Source of the DNA: Verrucomicrobiaceae bacterium
GTDB taxonomy: Bacteria; Verrucomicrobiota; Verrucomicrobiia; Verrucomicrobiales; Verrucomicrobiaceae
DNA length: 64,000 nucleotides
Reading direction: 5' to 3'
Assembly (NCBI GenBank): GCA_019694165.1
Contig: JAIBCL010000004.1
Coordinates: 1-64,000 of the forward strand
Shown: positions 9,761-18,898 of the stretch, in pieces
Numbering within the stretch: position 1 is the stretch's first letter
Layout: each line of letters begins with the position of its first letter
Program-made: the position numbers and the translations under genes
The notes under the pieces: model-generated
Seen by the model: only the letters and a program-made list of their open reading frames with translations
What the model was told of the DNA's origin: nothing
Databases searched by the model: none

Positions 9761-10903
9761 ATGTCAATCCGCCGGCCAGCACTCGTCTCTGTTTTCCTCC
9801 TCGCATCGTCAGTTCTTCCGGCCCGGACGCCGGGCGGGCCCGCCGCCGCTCTACAGCCGTTTGTGGACCGGCACGAACTCGCCGGAGCTGTGACGCTGGT
9901 GGCCACGAAGGACAAGGTGCTCGATGTCGAGGCGGTCGGCTGGGCGGACATCGGCGCGAAGAAGCCAATGAGCGCGGACGCGCTGTTCTGGATCGCCTCG
10001 ATGAGCAAGGCGATGACGGCGGCGGGCCTCATGGTGCTGGTGGATGAAGGCAAGGTCCGGCTCGACGATCCGGTGGAGAAGCACCTCCCCGAGTTCAAAG
10101 GCCAGATGGTGATCGCCGAGAAGGATGACGCCCATGTGTTGCTCAGGAAACCGCAGCATCCCATCACGGTGCGCAATGTGCTCAGCCACACGAGCGGCCT
10201 GCCGTTCAAGTCACCCGTCGAGGAGCCTGCTCTGGACATGCTCCCGCTCGCCACGGCGGTGAAGAGCCATGCGATGTCGCCGCTGATGTTCGAGCCAGAT
10301 TCGAAGTACCAATACGCCAATGCCGGCATCAACACGGCGGGCCGCATCATCGAAGTGGTCAGCGGCACAAGCTACGAGGACTTCATGGAACGCCGCATTT
10401 TCGGACCGCTGGGCATGAAGGACACCACGTTCTGGCCGGATGACGCCCAGGTGGCGCGCCTGGCGAAAAGCTACAAACCCGATGCCGCAAAGACCGGCCT
10501 CGAGGAAACGACCATCTCGCAACTGCACTACCCGCTGCAAGACCGGAAGCGCCAGCCGATGCCGGGGGGCGGTCTGTTTTCCACCGCGGCGGACGTGGCG
10601 GCATTTTGTCAGATGCTGATGAACGGCGGCACGCATCGCGGCCGGCGGATCCTCTCCGAATCGGCGGTCAAGCAAATGACCAGCCGGCAGACAGGGCCGG
10701 AGTTGAAACAGAGCTACGGCTTCGGGCTTCAGGCCAGCCCAGGCAGCTTCGGCCACGGCGGTGCCTACGCGACGAACATGACCGTCGATCTCGAGCACGG
10801 CATCATCACCGTCTTCATGGTGCAGCATGCAGGCTTCCCGGGGAAGGGCAGGGAGAGCGAGGGCGCGTTCAGAACCGCGGCGGTGAAAGCGTATGGGAAT
10901 TGA
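9761..10903 (+). CDS. Secreted serine hydrolase of the beta-lactamase/class C fold
   Basis: Encodes 380 residues with an N-terminal Sec signal (VSVFLLASSVLPA). The catalytic SxxK motif is SMSK (Ser80-Lys83), the tyrosine motif is YAN (Tyr185), and a GHGG block near the C terminus sits where the KTG motif of class C enzymes would be. The blocks VLVDEGKVRLDDPVEKHLPEF and LSHTSGLPF are standard for PF00144. The family includes esterases, D-aminopeptidases and carboxypeptidases, and resistance enzymes are a minority, so antibiotic resistance should not be inferred. The lactonase-like gene follows on the same strand after 42 bases and may be co-transcribed. Confidence 0.88.
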   Translation: MSIRRPALVSVFLLASSVLPARTPGGPAAALQPFVDRHELAGAVTLVATKDKVLDVEAVGWADIGAKKPMSADALFWIASMSKAMTAAGLMVLVDEGKVRLDDPVEKHLPEFKGQMVIAEKDDAHVLLRKPQHPITVRNVLSHTSGLPFKSPVEEPALDMLPLATAVKSHAMSPLMFEPDSKYQYANAGINTAGRIIEVVSGTSYEDFMERRIFGPLGMKDTTFWPDDAQVARLAKSYKPDAAKTGLEETTISQLHYPLQDRKRQPMPGGGLFSTAADVAAFCQMLMNGGTHRGRRILSESAVKQMTSRQTGPELKQSYGFGLQASPGSFGHGGAYATNMTVDLEHGIITVFMVQHAGFPGKGRESEGAFRTAAVKAYGN

Positions 10904-10945
10904 ATCTTGACTCCTGAATCCCGAACTCTGAATCCTTCCGCCGCC

Positions 10946-12097
10946 ATGCACCATCCCGCTCGCACCATCCTCGCATCATTCGCAGCGCTCCTCGTCCTCG
11001 CCGTCACCGCGTCCGCGGGCGATGAGTTTCTCGTTTACTTCGGCACCTACACCGGCATGAAGTCGGGCAGCAAGGGCATCTACGTCTCGAAATTCAACGC
11101 CGCCTCGGGTGAACTCGGCGCACCGGAACTCGCGGCGGAGACTGGCAGCCCGAGCTTCCTGGAAATCCATCCGTCGAAGAAGTTCATCTATGCTGTCGGC
11201 GAAATGGGCACGCCGCAGGCCAAGGGCGGCGGAGTCACCGCCTTCAGCGTGTCGCTTCCTTCAGGCAAGCTCACGCCCATCAACCAGGTCTCGGCCGTCG
11301 GCCAGGGGCCATGCCATGTGAACATCGACAAGACCGGGAAGCTGGCGATGATCGCCAACTACGGCAGCGGGAGCTGCGCCTCGTATGCCATCAAGGACGA
11401 CGGCTCTCTCGGTGAGGCGGCGAGCTTTCACCAGCATGAAGGCCAGGGCGCGAACCCGCGCCGCCAGGCCGGCCCGCACGCGCACTCCGCGAACTTCAGT
11501 CCGGACAACAAATTCGCCTTCGTCTGTGACCTCGGTCTCGACAAGGTGATGATCTACAAGATCGCCCCCGCCACGGGCACGACCGTGCCGCACGGCGAAG
11601 GCAGGGTGCCCGACGCCAGCGGCCCGCGGCATTTTGCTTTTCACCCGAACGGCAGATTCGCCTTCGTGAACAATGAGATGGCCATGACGGAGACGACCTT
11701 TGCCTACGACCCGGACAAAGGCACGCTCACCGAAGTGGCGACTGTCTCCACCGTGCCCGCCGCTGACCGCAACAAGGAAGGACTCAGCACCGCCGAGACG
11801 CGCGTGCATCCGAACGGCAAGTTCGTCTATGTCTCGAACCGCGGCCACGACACCATCGCCGTCTTCTCCTGTGATCCGGCCACGGGCCGGCTCAAGCTCC
11901 TCGACAACGTGAACTGTGAAGGCCGGACGCCGCGCAATTTCAATCTCGATCCATCCGGCCGATGGGCCGTCGTCGCCCATCAGGACGGCAACAGCGTCGC
12001 ACTCTTCAAGGTGGACGCAGAGACGGGCCGGCTCGCGTTTACCGGCAAGAAGCTCGTCGTGGGCGGGCCGTGCTGCGTGAGGTTCCTCGCCCTCTGA
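10946..12097 (+). CDS. Secreted lactonase-family seven-bladed beta-propeller (6-phosphogluconolactonase-like)
   Basis: Encodes 383 residues from ATG 10946 with a Sec signal (ILASFAALLVLAVTASA). The repeated blade signatures of PF10282 are clear: FGTYTG, GSPSFLEIHPSKKFIYAVGE, GPCHVNIDKTGKLAMIANYG, GPHAHSANFSPDNKFAFVCD, GPRHFAFHPNGRFAFVNNE, TRVHPNGKFVYVSNRGHD and PRNFNLDPSGRWAVVAHQD. Cytoplasmic relatives (Pgl of Escherichia coli) hydrolyse 6-phosphogluconolactone. An exported copy more likely acts on a free sugar lactone or another substrate; that is inference. The 40 bases before the start contain short CTGAATCC-like repeats. Confidence 0.88.
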   Translation: MHHPARTILASFAALLVLAVTASAGDEFLVYFGTYTGMKSGSKGIYVSKFNAASGELGAPELAAETGSPSFLEIHPSKKFIYAVGEMGTPQAKGGGVTAFSVSLPSGKLTPINQVSAVGQGPCHVNIDKTGKLAMIANYGSGSCASYAIKDDGSLGEAASFHQHEGQGANPRRQAGPHAHSANFSPDNKFAFVCDLGLDKVMIYKIAPATGTTVPHGEGRVPDASGPRHFAFHPNGRFAFVNNEMAMTETTFAYDPDKGTLTEVATVSTVPAADRNKEGLSTAETRVHPNGKFVYVSNRGHDTIAVFSCDPATGRLKLLDNVNCEGRTPRNFNLDPSGRWAVVAHQDGNSVALFKVDAETGRLAFTGKKLVVGGPCCVRFLAL

Positions 12098-12277
12098 AGA
12101 CAGGCTGGATGACAAGCTGCTCCCCGAGGCGCAGCCGCCCCGTGCGGGTCACATTCAGTTCGCTGCTTCAAAAATGGGCTTTCAATTTCATCGTCTCCGG
12201 CCCTATCCTCGGAGCCTGACGACCGGGACGCTGCCGCCATCGACACGAATCCGCCGGAACCCATCCCTCTAGACACC

Positions 12278-12637
12278 ATGAACGAACCTTCAACTGCTCC
12301 AGACACTCCTCCGCCGCTGCCCCAAGTGCAGAAGCCGGCCATCGCAGGGAAGTGGATTCTGTGGATCGTCGCCGCAGCCGTGCTGCCCGGACTCGCGTTC
12401 GCCTTTGTTGACAAGACCAGCACGGAAGCGCTCGGCACCCTGATCTTCGTCGGCGGGTTGATCGGCCAGCTCGTCATGTCGATCATCCTTGGCATCGCGC
12501 TTTCACAGCGGCTGGGCAAAGGCGGCGGATTCGCCGTGCTGTTTGTTTTTCTTCTCCTCGGTGCCAGCTTCGTGATCGGCTGCTGCTCCGTCGCGGCAGG
12601 CTGCGCCGTGGCCGGCACGAAAATGAATTTTCACTGA
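12278..12637 (+). CDS. Small membrane protein with three predicted helices, unknown function
   Basis: Encodes 119 residues. A proline-rich cytoplasmic-looking start (TPPPLPQVQKP) is followed by three hydrophobic segments at about 24-43, 51-76 and 83-113, the last rich in Gly, Cys and Ala. The layout recalls small DUF4190-like or proline-headed membrane proteins, but no family is recognised. It stands alone between the lactonase and the substrate-binding protein, with about 180 bases on each side. Good hydrophobic periodicity supports it as a real gene. Confidence 0.6.
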   Translation: MNEPSTAPDTPPPLPQVQKPAIAGKWILWIVAAAVLPGLAFAFVDKTSTEALGTLIFVGGLIGQLVMSIILGIALSQRLGKGGGFAVLFVFLLLGASFVIGCCSVAAGCAVAGTKMNFH

Positions 12638-12815
12638 AGCACGGCGTTCCCGACCCTTCGGTGTGATGAAATCCCGGCTGCTGCTGATCCACGTCCGGGC
12701 CCTCTGCCTCTGCCGGGAGCGGATACATCCGCATCGCTTGTGCGTTTGAAACAAACTGCCGCCGTCGGCTCCATGCGTTTGCCGGCCGGTGGCTCTTTCT
12801 GAAAAAACCCTGTTC

Positions 12816-14357
12816 ATGAAAACCAAGTACGTCGCCCTGTTGCTCATCGTCGCCGGACTGCTGGCGTTCGCGCTCGCTCCGCTGCTCGTGGTGGACAAGA
12901 AGAAGTCCGCGCGCGAGCCGCTGGTGGTTTACTGCGCCGCCGGATTGAAGAAACCGGTGGAGGCCGTCGCCTCGGCATTCGAAAAGGATGTGGGGATCAA
13001 GATCAGCCTGCAATACGGCGGCACGGCCACGCTGCTGAGCCAGATCAAGGTGGCGAAACAGGGGGATCTGTTCGTCGCGGCCGACGACGGCTCGCTCGAA
13101 GACGCCCGCAAGATGGATGTAATCCGCGAGGTGCTGCCCGTCGCGCTGCAGCATCCGGTGCTCATGGTGGCAAGGGGAAATCCGAAGGGCATCACCGGGC
13201 TCGACGACCTGCTCAAGAGCGGAGTGAAGTTCGCGCTCGCCGATCCCGACGCAGCCAGCATCAGCAAGGTGAGCCGTCGGCTGCTGGGTGAAAAGTGGGC
13301 CGTGCTTGCGGCGAAGGCGGCCGTGACGAAACCGACTGTGATGGACATCGCCAGCGACGTGAAGATCGGCGCGGTGGATGCCGCCATCGTATGGGACTCG
13401 ACCGTGGCGCAGTTCAAGGAGTCTGAGGCCGTCGCCGTAGCGGAGCTTTCCAACCACGCGGAGAAGGCCAGCGCCGCCGTGCTGTCATTCTGCAGGCGGA
13501 GTGCGGATGCGCTCTCATTCGCGCGCTACCTCTCGGCACCGGACAAGGGCGGCGCGGTTTTTGAGCAGCACGGCTTCAAGCCCGCGGGCGGGGACAAGTG
13601 GGCCGCGAAACCCGACGTGCTGCTTTACAGCGGAGGTGTGAACCGCCCTGCCATCGAGAAGCTCGTGCAGGAGTTTGCCGATCGTGAAGGCATCACGCTG
13701 ACCACCGTCTTCAACGGCTGCGGCATCCTCTGCGCTGCGATGAAGGCGATGGAATCGGCCGACAGCCCGAAGTATCCGGATGCCTACTACGCGTGCGATG
13801 TGTGCTTCGTGCCGCCGGTGGCGAAGCAGTTCCCCGAGGCGGTGCTCCTGACGCAGACGGAGATCGTCATCGCCGTGCCGAAAGGCAATGCGAAAAACGT
13901 CCGCACCCTGGCCGACCTCGCCCAGCCGGGCCTCAAGCTCGGCATCTGCAATGCGGAGCAATCGACGCTCGGCTTCATGACGCGCGCAATCTTGAAATCT
14001 TCGAACCTGCTCGACAGCGTGATGAAGAACGTGGTGGTGCAGGTGCCGACGGCGGATTTTCTCGTGAACCAGATGCGTGCCGGTGCGCTCGATGCCGCCA
14101 TCGTCTATCTCGTCAACGTCAAGGCGGCGCGCGAGCACTTTGACGTGTTTCCACTGCCCGCTGACAAGGCCAGGGCGGTGCAGCCTTTCGCCGTGCGCAA
14201 GGACTCCGACTACCGCGGCATCAGCAACCGTCTCCTCGCCTGGTTGCGCGGGCACAAGGAGACCTTCGAGGCGGCGGGTTTCGTCTGGACGGGGAACTCG
14301 GAGCCGGTCGCAAGCGACAAGCTCGACATCCCGCCGTGGCTGCGGCAGCAGCAGTAG
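12816..14357 (+). CDS. Tandem-fused ModA-like substrate-binding protein (two SBP domains)
   Basis: Encodes 513 residues from ATG 12816, with an N-terminal membrane or signal segment (YVALLLIVAGLLAFALAPLLVV) that may stay as an anchor. Domain 1 (about 30-255) and domain 2 (about 265-490) each follow the ModA/SBP_bac_11 pattern: VVYCAAGLKKPVEAVASAFE and, again, VLLYSGGVNRPAIEKLVQEF; then GDLFVAADDGSLEDAR against YPDAYYACDVCFVPPV; then VKIGAVDAAIVWDSTV against MRAGALDAAIVYLVN. Two cysteine pairs, CGILC and CDVC, occur only in domain 2. The family binds molybdate, tungstate or other oxyanions or small ligands. No ModB or ModC gene is adjacent, so this may be an orphan receptor or work with transporter parts elsewhere. 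Confidence 0.85.
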   Translation: MKTKYVALLLIVAGLLAFALAPLLVVDKKKSAREPLVVYCAAGLKKPVEAVASAFEKDVGIKISLQYGGTATLLSQIKVAKQGDLFVAADDGSLEDARKMDVIREVLPVALQHPVLMVARGNPKGITGLDDLLKSGVKFALADPDAASISKVSRRLLGEKWAVLAAKAAVTKPTVMDIASDVKIGAVDAAIVWDSTVAQFKESEAVAVAELSNHAEKASAAVLSFCRRSADALSFARYLSAPDKGGAVFEQHGFKPAGGDKWAAKPDVLLYSGGVNRPAIEKLVQEFADREGITLTTVFNGCGILCAAMKAMESADSPKYPDAYYACDVCFVPPVAKQFPEAVLLTQTEIVIAVPKGNAKNVRTLADLAQPGLKLGICNAEQSTLGFMTRAILKSSNLLDSVMKNVVVQVPTADFLVNQMRAGALDAAIVYLVNVKAAREHFDVFPLPADKARAVQPFAVRKDSDYRGISNRLLAWLRGHKETFEAAGFVWTGNSEPVASDKLDIPPWLRQQQ

Positions 14358-14370
14358 GCCGGGCGCGCGC

Positions 14371-15621
14371 TCATGCCCGCGGGGTCAGCAGCCCGGCGAT
14401 GCACGCCGTGCAGTAGCACGAGAGCAGCCCCCCGATCATCGCCCGCAGGCCAAGCCTGGCGAGGTCCCCGCGTCGCTCGGGCGCGAGCGCACCGATGCCG
14501 CCGATCTGAATGGCGATGCTGGCGAAGTTCGCGAAACCACACAGCGCATAAGTCGTGATGATGAAGCTGCGCGGCTCGATGACCGCCTTCACCTTCGCGA
14601 GCGAGAGGTAGCCGATGAATTCATTGAGCACCACGCGCTCGCCGAGGATGCCGCCGACTGCGCCGCAATCCTTCCACGGCACACCCATGAGCCAGGCAAA
14701 GGGAGCGTTCACCCAGCCGAGCAGCGTCTGAAGCGGAGCTGGATCGTGGATGCCCGTGGCACGCAGCGCGTAGGAGAGGAGGAAATTGAAGAAGGCGACG
14801 AGGGCGACGAAGGCGATGAGCATGCCCATCACGTTGATGGCCAGCGACATGCCCTCGGTCGCCCCCTGGCACACGGCATCGATGCCATTCACCGAGAGGC
14901 GCTCGATCTCGGCATTCGCGCCCTCTTGCGTCTCGCTCCGCTCGGTCTCGGGCATGATGATCTTCGCCATCATCAGAGCGGCCGGCGCGCTCATCAACGA
15001 CGCGGTGAGCAGATGTCCCGCGTCGATGCCAAAGGAGACGTAGGCCGCCAGCACACCTCCTGCGATGCTGGCAAAGCCGGGGACCATGAGCGCCATGATC
15101 TCGCTGTTGGTCATGCGGGCGAGGTACGGCTTCACCACGAGCGGCGCCTCGGTCTGGCCCATGAAAATGTTCGCGGCGGCCGCCAGGCTCTCGCTGCCGC
15201 TGGTGCCCATCACCCGCTGCATCACCCAGGCCAGACCCCGCACCACGATCTGGAGGATGCCGTAGTGGTAAAGCAGGGACGAGAGCGCTGAGACGATGAT
15301 GATGGTGCCCGTGACGGTGATGACGAAAATGAAGCCGTTGTCCGGCCCCCATTTCTCCACGAGCAGCGCCTTGTCCGCCAGCGGTCCGAAGACCATGGAC
15401 ACTCCCTTGTCCGCAAAACCGAGGAACTTGTCCACCGCGTGATCCAGCCAGCGGAAAACCGCCCTGCCCGTGGCCGTCCGCAGAACGAGGAAGGCAAAGG
15501 CGGCCTGGAGAATCAGCCCGGCAGCCACCGTGCGCACGGGGAAGCGCCTGCGGTCAAAAGACATCGCCCAGGCGATGGCGACGAAGACAAACAGGCCGAG
15601 AATGCTGGTGAGGCTGTCCAT
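14371..15621 (-). CDS. Concentrative nucleoside transporter (CNT/NupC family)
   Basis: Encodes 416 residues from ATG 15621 with about ten hydrophobic segments. CNT signatures are plain: an N-terminal helix pair, the gate region VSALSSLLYHYGILQ, the core GTSGSESLAAAANIFMGQTE followed by APLVVKPYL, the MTNSEIMALMVPGFASIAG block, and near the end VLNEFIGYLSL and YALCGFANFASIAIQIGG. These proteins import nucleosides with Na+ or H+ across the inner membrane. It is convergent with the fused substrate-binding gene (13 bases apart); no nucleoside-salvage gene is adjacent. Confidence 0.93.
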   Translation of the reverse strand: MDSLTSILGLFVFVAIAWAMSFDRRRFPVRTVAAGLILQAAFAFLVLRTATGRAVFRWLDHAVDKFLGFADKGVSMVFGPLADKALLVEKWGPDNGFIFVITVTGTIIIVSALSSLLYHYGILQIVVRGLAWVMQRVMGTSGSESLAAAANIFMGQTEAPLVVKPYLARMTNSEIMALMVPGFASIAGGVLAAYVSFGIDAGHLLTASLMSAPAALMMAKIIMPETERSETQEGANAEIERLSVNGIDAVCQGATEGMSLAINVMGMLIAFVALVAFFNFLLSYALRATGIHDPAPLQTLLGWVNAPFAWLMGVPWKDCGAVGGILGERVVLNEFIGYLSLAKVKAVIEPRSFIITTYALCGFANFASIAIQIGGIGALAPERRGDLARLGLRAMIGGLLSCYCTACIAGLLTPRA

Positions 15622-15699
15622 GGCCGCCGAGACTAGTGAGCACCCTTCCGCGCGACAAGAAAAAACCATCGAGGCAGGGCGCCACCTGCGAGCCGTCGC

Positions 15700-16074
15700 T
15701 CAGTTGGGTGTCGGCTGGAAATTCGGGCGGCGCGAGGGATCGTCCGGTGCTGCACGGCGCACGCGGTTGATCTCGTTGAGTTGCTCACGCTCGTCCCTCG
15801 TCATCTGCTGGGCGGCCTTGCGGTGCTTGGATGTCACTCCCCACACGAAGCAGGTGACATCCGCCACGAGAATGATCATCGCCACCACGATGCCGTACTT
15901 TTTGAGGTTCTCGTCGATGACCTTGTTCTTGTTCACCGAGAACTCGCCGCTCTTGGAAAAGAACGACTGGAACAACCGACGCCAGCCGCGAGGCTCGCGG
16001 GCGACGCTGAAGGACCACACGAACAGGGCGGTCAGCACGATGCAGGCAATTTGGTATTCCAGAGGGAAATCCAT
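15700..16074 (-). CDS. Small membrane protein with two predicted helices, unknown function
   Basis: Encodes 124 residues from ATG 16074. Longer in-frame readings would run into pgi and lack protein-like composition. Two hydrophobic segments (about YQIACIVLTALFVWSF and IVVAMIILVADVTCFVWGV) flank a basic cytoplasmic-looking loop; the tail is charged and ends rich in Arg, Asp and Pro. It lies 55 bases after pgi on the same strand, so co-transcription is likely. No family is recognised. Confidence 0.6.
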   Translation of the reverse strand: MDFPLEYQIACIVLTALFVWSFSVAREPRGWRRLFQSFFSKSGEFSVNKNKVIDENLKKYGIVVAMIILVADVTCFVWGVTSKHRKAAQQMTRDEREQLNEINRVRRAAPDDPSRRPNFQPTPN

Positions 16075-16129
16075 GGTGAAAATCGGGAGCGCGGGGGAGA
16101 TTGATAATGTGCCTTCCGGAATCGCGCAA

Positions 16130-17716
16130 CTACACCTTTGCAGGCGCGGCAAAACGGTCCTCGAAGGGCGAGCCTCCGGGTGTGCGCACGGCCCTGCCGT
16201 TGGCGGCGAGGTGGTTGAGCAGGTGGAAAACATCCTCGGCATTCTCCTTCGGCAGCTCCGCGGCCACCTCGGCCACGGTGGCCCCTGCACCTCCGGGCAG
16301 AGCGGCGGCGACCGCGCCCATGCTGACGAGGAACGCTTCCGCGGCCTTCTTGCCGGCCTCGACACCGGGCTGGTGATACGCATTCACATTCACCAGCGAG
16401 GCGTAGAAGCCCACGGCGCGCTCGAAGAGGGCGATGAGGGCGCCGAGATGAAATGCATCGAGTTCTGCGATGCTAAGCGTTATGGACTCGCGCCCTTTCT
16501 CGGAAAGCGCCTTCCGCGTGCCGCGCAGGAAGCCCTGCAAGTAGTCGCCGGTGGAGAAGCCGGTCTCCACCCCGCCACCGGCCTGCTCGCGATCGCGCTG
16601 CACCTCGATGAAGGTGACGAAGAAATTGTTCACACCATCACGAAGCTGCTGCACGTAGGCGTGCTGGTCGGTGGATCCCTTGTTGCCATAGACGGCGATG
16701 CCCTGGTTTACCACGCCGCCGCCGAGGTCGTGCTCCTTGCCGAGCGACTCCATCACGAGCTGCTGCAAATACTTGCTGAAAAGGACGAGCCGGTCCTTGT
16801 ATGGCAGCACGACCATGTCCTTCGCGCCACGCCCACCGCCCGCGTGATGCCACATGAGGGCCAGGAGCATGGCGGCGTTTCGCGCGGCAGGCAGGGAGCG
16901 TGTCTTGTCATCCATCGCGGCGGCACCGGCGAGGAAGGCACGCACGTCCACGCCCTGGAGCGCGGCGGCGACGGTGCCCACGGCGCTCATCAGCGAAGTG
17001 CGACCACCGACCCAGTCCCACATGGGGAACCGCGCGAGCCAGCCACCGGAGACGGCGATCTTGTCCAGTTCGCTCCCTTCGCCCGTGACGGCGACAGCGT
17101 GCTTCGCAAAATCCAGCCCCCGCTTTTTGTAAGCTGCTCCGGCCTCGATCATGCCATTGTACGTCTCCTTCGTGGTGCCGGACTTCGAGATCACGAGCGT
17201 GAGCGTGGTGGAGATCTCCGCGCCGATGCGCTCGAGCGTGCGGTCGATGCCGTCGGGGTCCGTGTTGTCGAGGAAGTCGATCTCCAGCGGGGGCCGCACC
17301 GGCGTGAGCGCGTGTGCCACGAGCTGGGGTCCGAGCGCCGAGCCGCCGATGCCGACGACCAGCAGGCGCGTGAAGCGGCGGCCATTCGGCGCCTTGATCT
17401 CACCACGATGGACGTCCTCGGCAAACTGGAGCACGCGGGCCAGCGTGCCGGTGATCTGGCCGCGAATCTCGGGCGTGGGTGCCATGCCCGCATTACGCAG
17501 CCAGTAGTGGCCCACCATCCGCTTCTCATCCGTGTTCGCGATGGCTCCCCCCTCCAGCTCGCGCATGTCCTTCATTGCCTTCTCGGTCTTCGCAGACATG
17601 GAGGCGATGAAGTCGCCGCCAAAAGCCATGCGGGAGACGTCGATGGAGAAGCCGAGATCATCGTAGCGGACGAAATGCTGCTGAAAACGATCCCAGGAAG
17701 TGCTGCGGGTGCTCAT
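16130..17716 (-). CDS. pgi: Glucose-6-phosphate isomerase
   Basis: Interconverts glucose 6-phosphate and fructose 6-phosphate in the cytoplasm. The 528-residue product has the sugar-phosphate isomerase blocks [25 protein letters not shown] (phosphate loop), [35 protein letters not shown] (catalytic Glu/His region in the family) and [15 protein letters not shown]. The start at 17716 is preferred to an upstream in-frame codon (17830) that would overlap the preceding gene and add a basic, non-conserved leader. It is followed on the same strand by a small membrane protein. Confidence 0.95.
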   Translation of the reverse strand: MSTRSTSWDRFQQHFVRYDDLGFSIDVSRMAFGGDFIASMSAKTEKAMKDMRELEGGAIANTDEKRMVGHYWLRNAGMAPTPEIRGQITGTLARVLQFAEDVHRGEIKAPNGRRFTRLLVVGIGGSALGPQLVAHALTPVRPPLEIDFLDNTDPDGIDRTLERIGAEISTTLTLVISKSGTTKETYNGMIEAGAAYKKRGLDFAKHAVAVTGEGSELDKIAVSGGWLARFPMWDWVGGRTSLMSAVGTVAAALQGVDVRAFLAGAAAMDDKTRSLPAARNAAMLLALMWHHAGGGRGAKDMVVLPYKDRLVLFSKYLQQLVMESLGKEHDLGGGVVNQGIAVYGNKGSTDQHAYVQQLRDGVNNFFVTFIEVQRDREQAGGGVETGFSTGDYLQGFLRGTRKALSEKGRESITLSIAELDAFHLGALIALFERAVGFYASLVNVNAYHQPGVEAGKKAAEAFLVSMGAVAAALPGGAGATVAEVAAELPKENAEDVFHLLNHLAANGRAVRTPGGSPFEDRFAAPAKV

Positions 17717-17807
17717 TGAGAAGTGACGGGAAATGAAAGGCCGCGTATAGAACCCGCGAGGGGCGGTCTGGCAACTGGTTTGGCGAACAGCTTCGTGCAG
17801 CCGCGCT

Positions 17808-18818
17808 TCACGCCGCCGACGGCGCTTCACCGGGCCGGAAGACGATCAACCCGATGTGGCTGCGGCCCTCGTTCAGGTAGCTGGAGATTCGTCCGTCGAT
17901 GATGCAGCGGTGTCCCTTGTCGTATTTTGACGTGGCATGCATGAAGCGGCAGCACCTGCCATCGCGCACGGCGAGGCCGACGTGCGTGGTGTAGGCCGTC
18001 TCGTCGCGACCTACGACGGCGAGCACATCACCATCCTGCAGGCTGGACTCGATGCCTGCCACACGGCTCTTTGGAATGTAGTACACTGGCAACGCCGACA
18101 CCCGCGCCTCCACCTTTGCCATGCCGCTGAGCAGCGAAGGATTGCTGCGCAGGTAGCGGTAATCGCGCCAAGCGATCTGCATCTCGCGCACAGTGCGGTG
18201 AATCCGCACCCCGCCGAGGGATCGCGTCACGTTCCGCCCCAAGCCGCGCCTTTCATTGTCACTGAATACTTCCTCAAGATGATGCATCCGGCTCAGATAA
18301 GTCCCGTCGCACCGCCCGCCGCGATAGCGCTCCAGCTCGATGAATCGCAGCAGATCACCCTGCGACCACGGACCTGGTTTGGACTTCACCATGCGCGCCA
18401 TCGCGAGGGCCGCTTCGTAGAAGGTCCAGCAGTCGAGCACATAAAGATTCACGGACGGCGACTCGACGCGATTGTCGATCTCCAGCGTGTAGTTCCCATA
18501 CGGCGTGCCGAGCAAAGCGCGGGCGGCCGCTACCGTGCGCCGGCTCAAAGGAAGCGCCGCCCAGTTGTCACGCTGCGCGCGACTGCACAGCTCGCGGAAC
18601 TTTGCCTCGCCCTTGAACACCGTGCTCCATGGCAGCCGCGGTGACGGACCTGATGGTGATGACGGCGGCTGCGTCGCCGTGCTCTTCGGGGCAGCCGAGC
18701 ATTGCGCGAGGAGCATCCCCGCCGCGGTACCGCCCAGCGAGGTGAGAAAGTGGCGGCGGTCCAGACCTTCTTGAAGACCGCAGGTCAAAAATGGACGCGT
18801 TTTATGGGTCTGTTTCAT
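17808..18818 (-). CDS. Tat-exported lipoprotein of the DUF1460 (amidase-like, NlpC/P60-fold) family
   Basis: Encodes 336 residues. The N terminus has a twin-arginine motif ([10 protein letters not shown]) followed by a lipobox-like LAQC, so a Tat-exported lipoprotein is predicted. The rest follows DUF1460: [16 protein letters not shown] carries the candidate catalytic Cys in the position of the usual LDCVTF block, [15 protein letters not shown] matches the conserved SRMH block, [10 protein letters not shown] gives the candidate His, and [14 protein letters not shown] is the usual closing motif. Structurally known DUF1460 proteins resemble N-acetylmuramoyl-L-alanine amidase or gamma-D-Glu-DAP endopeptidases, so a role in wall turnover is inferred. 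It ends 91 bases before pgi. Confidence 0.82.
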   Translation of the reverse strand: MKQTHKTRPFLTCGLQEGLDRRHFLTSLGGTAAGMLLAQCSAAPKSTATQPPSSPSGPSPRLPWSTVFKGEAKFRELCSRAQRDNWAALPLSRRTVAAARALLGTPYGNYTLEIDNRVESPSVNLYVLDCWTFYEAALAMARMVKSKPGPWSQGDLLRFIELERYRGGRCDGTYLSRMHHLEEVFSDNERRGLGRNVTRSLGGVRIHRTVREMQIAWRDYRYLRSNPSLLSGMAKVEARVSALPVYYIPKSRVAGIESSLQDGDVLAVVGRDETAYTTHVGLAVRDGRCCRFMHATSKYDKGHRCIIDGRISSYLNEGRSHIGLIVFRPGEAPSAA

Positions 18819-18898
18819 GAGGCGCTAAATCCAGAGCTGAGAATGACGAAAAACCAAGTCGTTATACGAGCCGCGGACACTCTCCGGGTACCTGAAGC

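Noticed and set aside
9761..10903. Antibiotic resistance beta-lactamase
   Set aside because: The sequence fits the broad PF00144 serine-hydrolase group (SxxK, YxN) with a GHGG block; nothing marks it as a true beta-lactamase.
12638..12815. Possible molybdenum-cofactor or other riboswitch upstream of the ModA-like gene
   Set aside because: Short GC stems are present, but I cannot match the conserved core of any known riboswitch.
15470..17719. Long plus-strand open frame (749 codons) opposite pgi and the small membrane gene
   Set aside because: pgi on the other strand has all its catalytic blocks, and the plus-strand product matches nothing and lacks domain structure.
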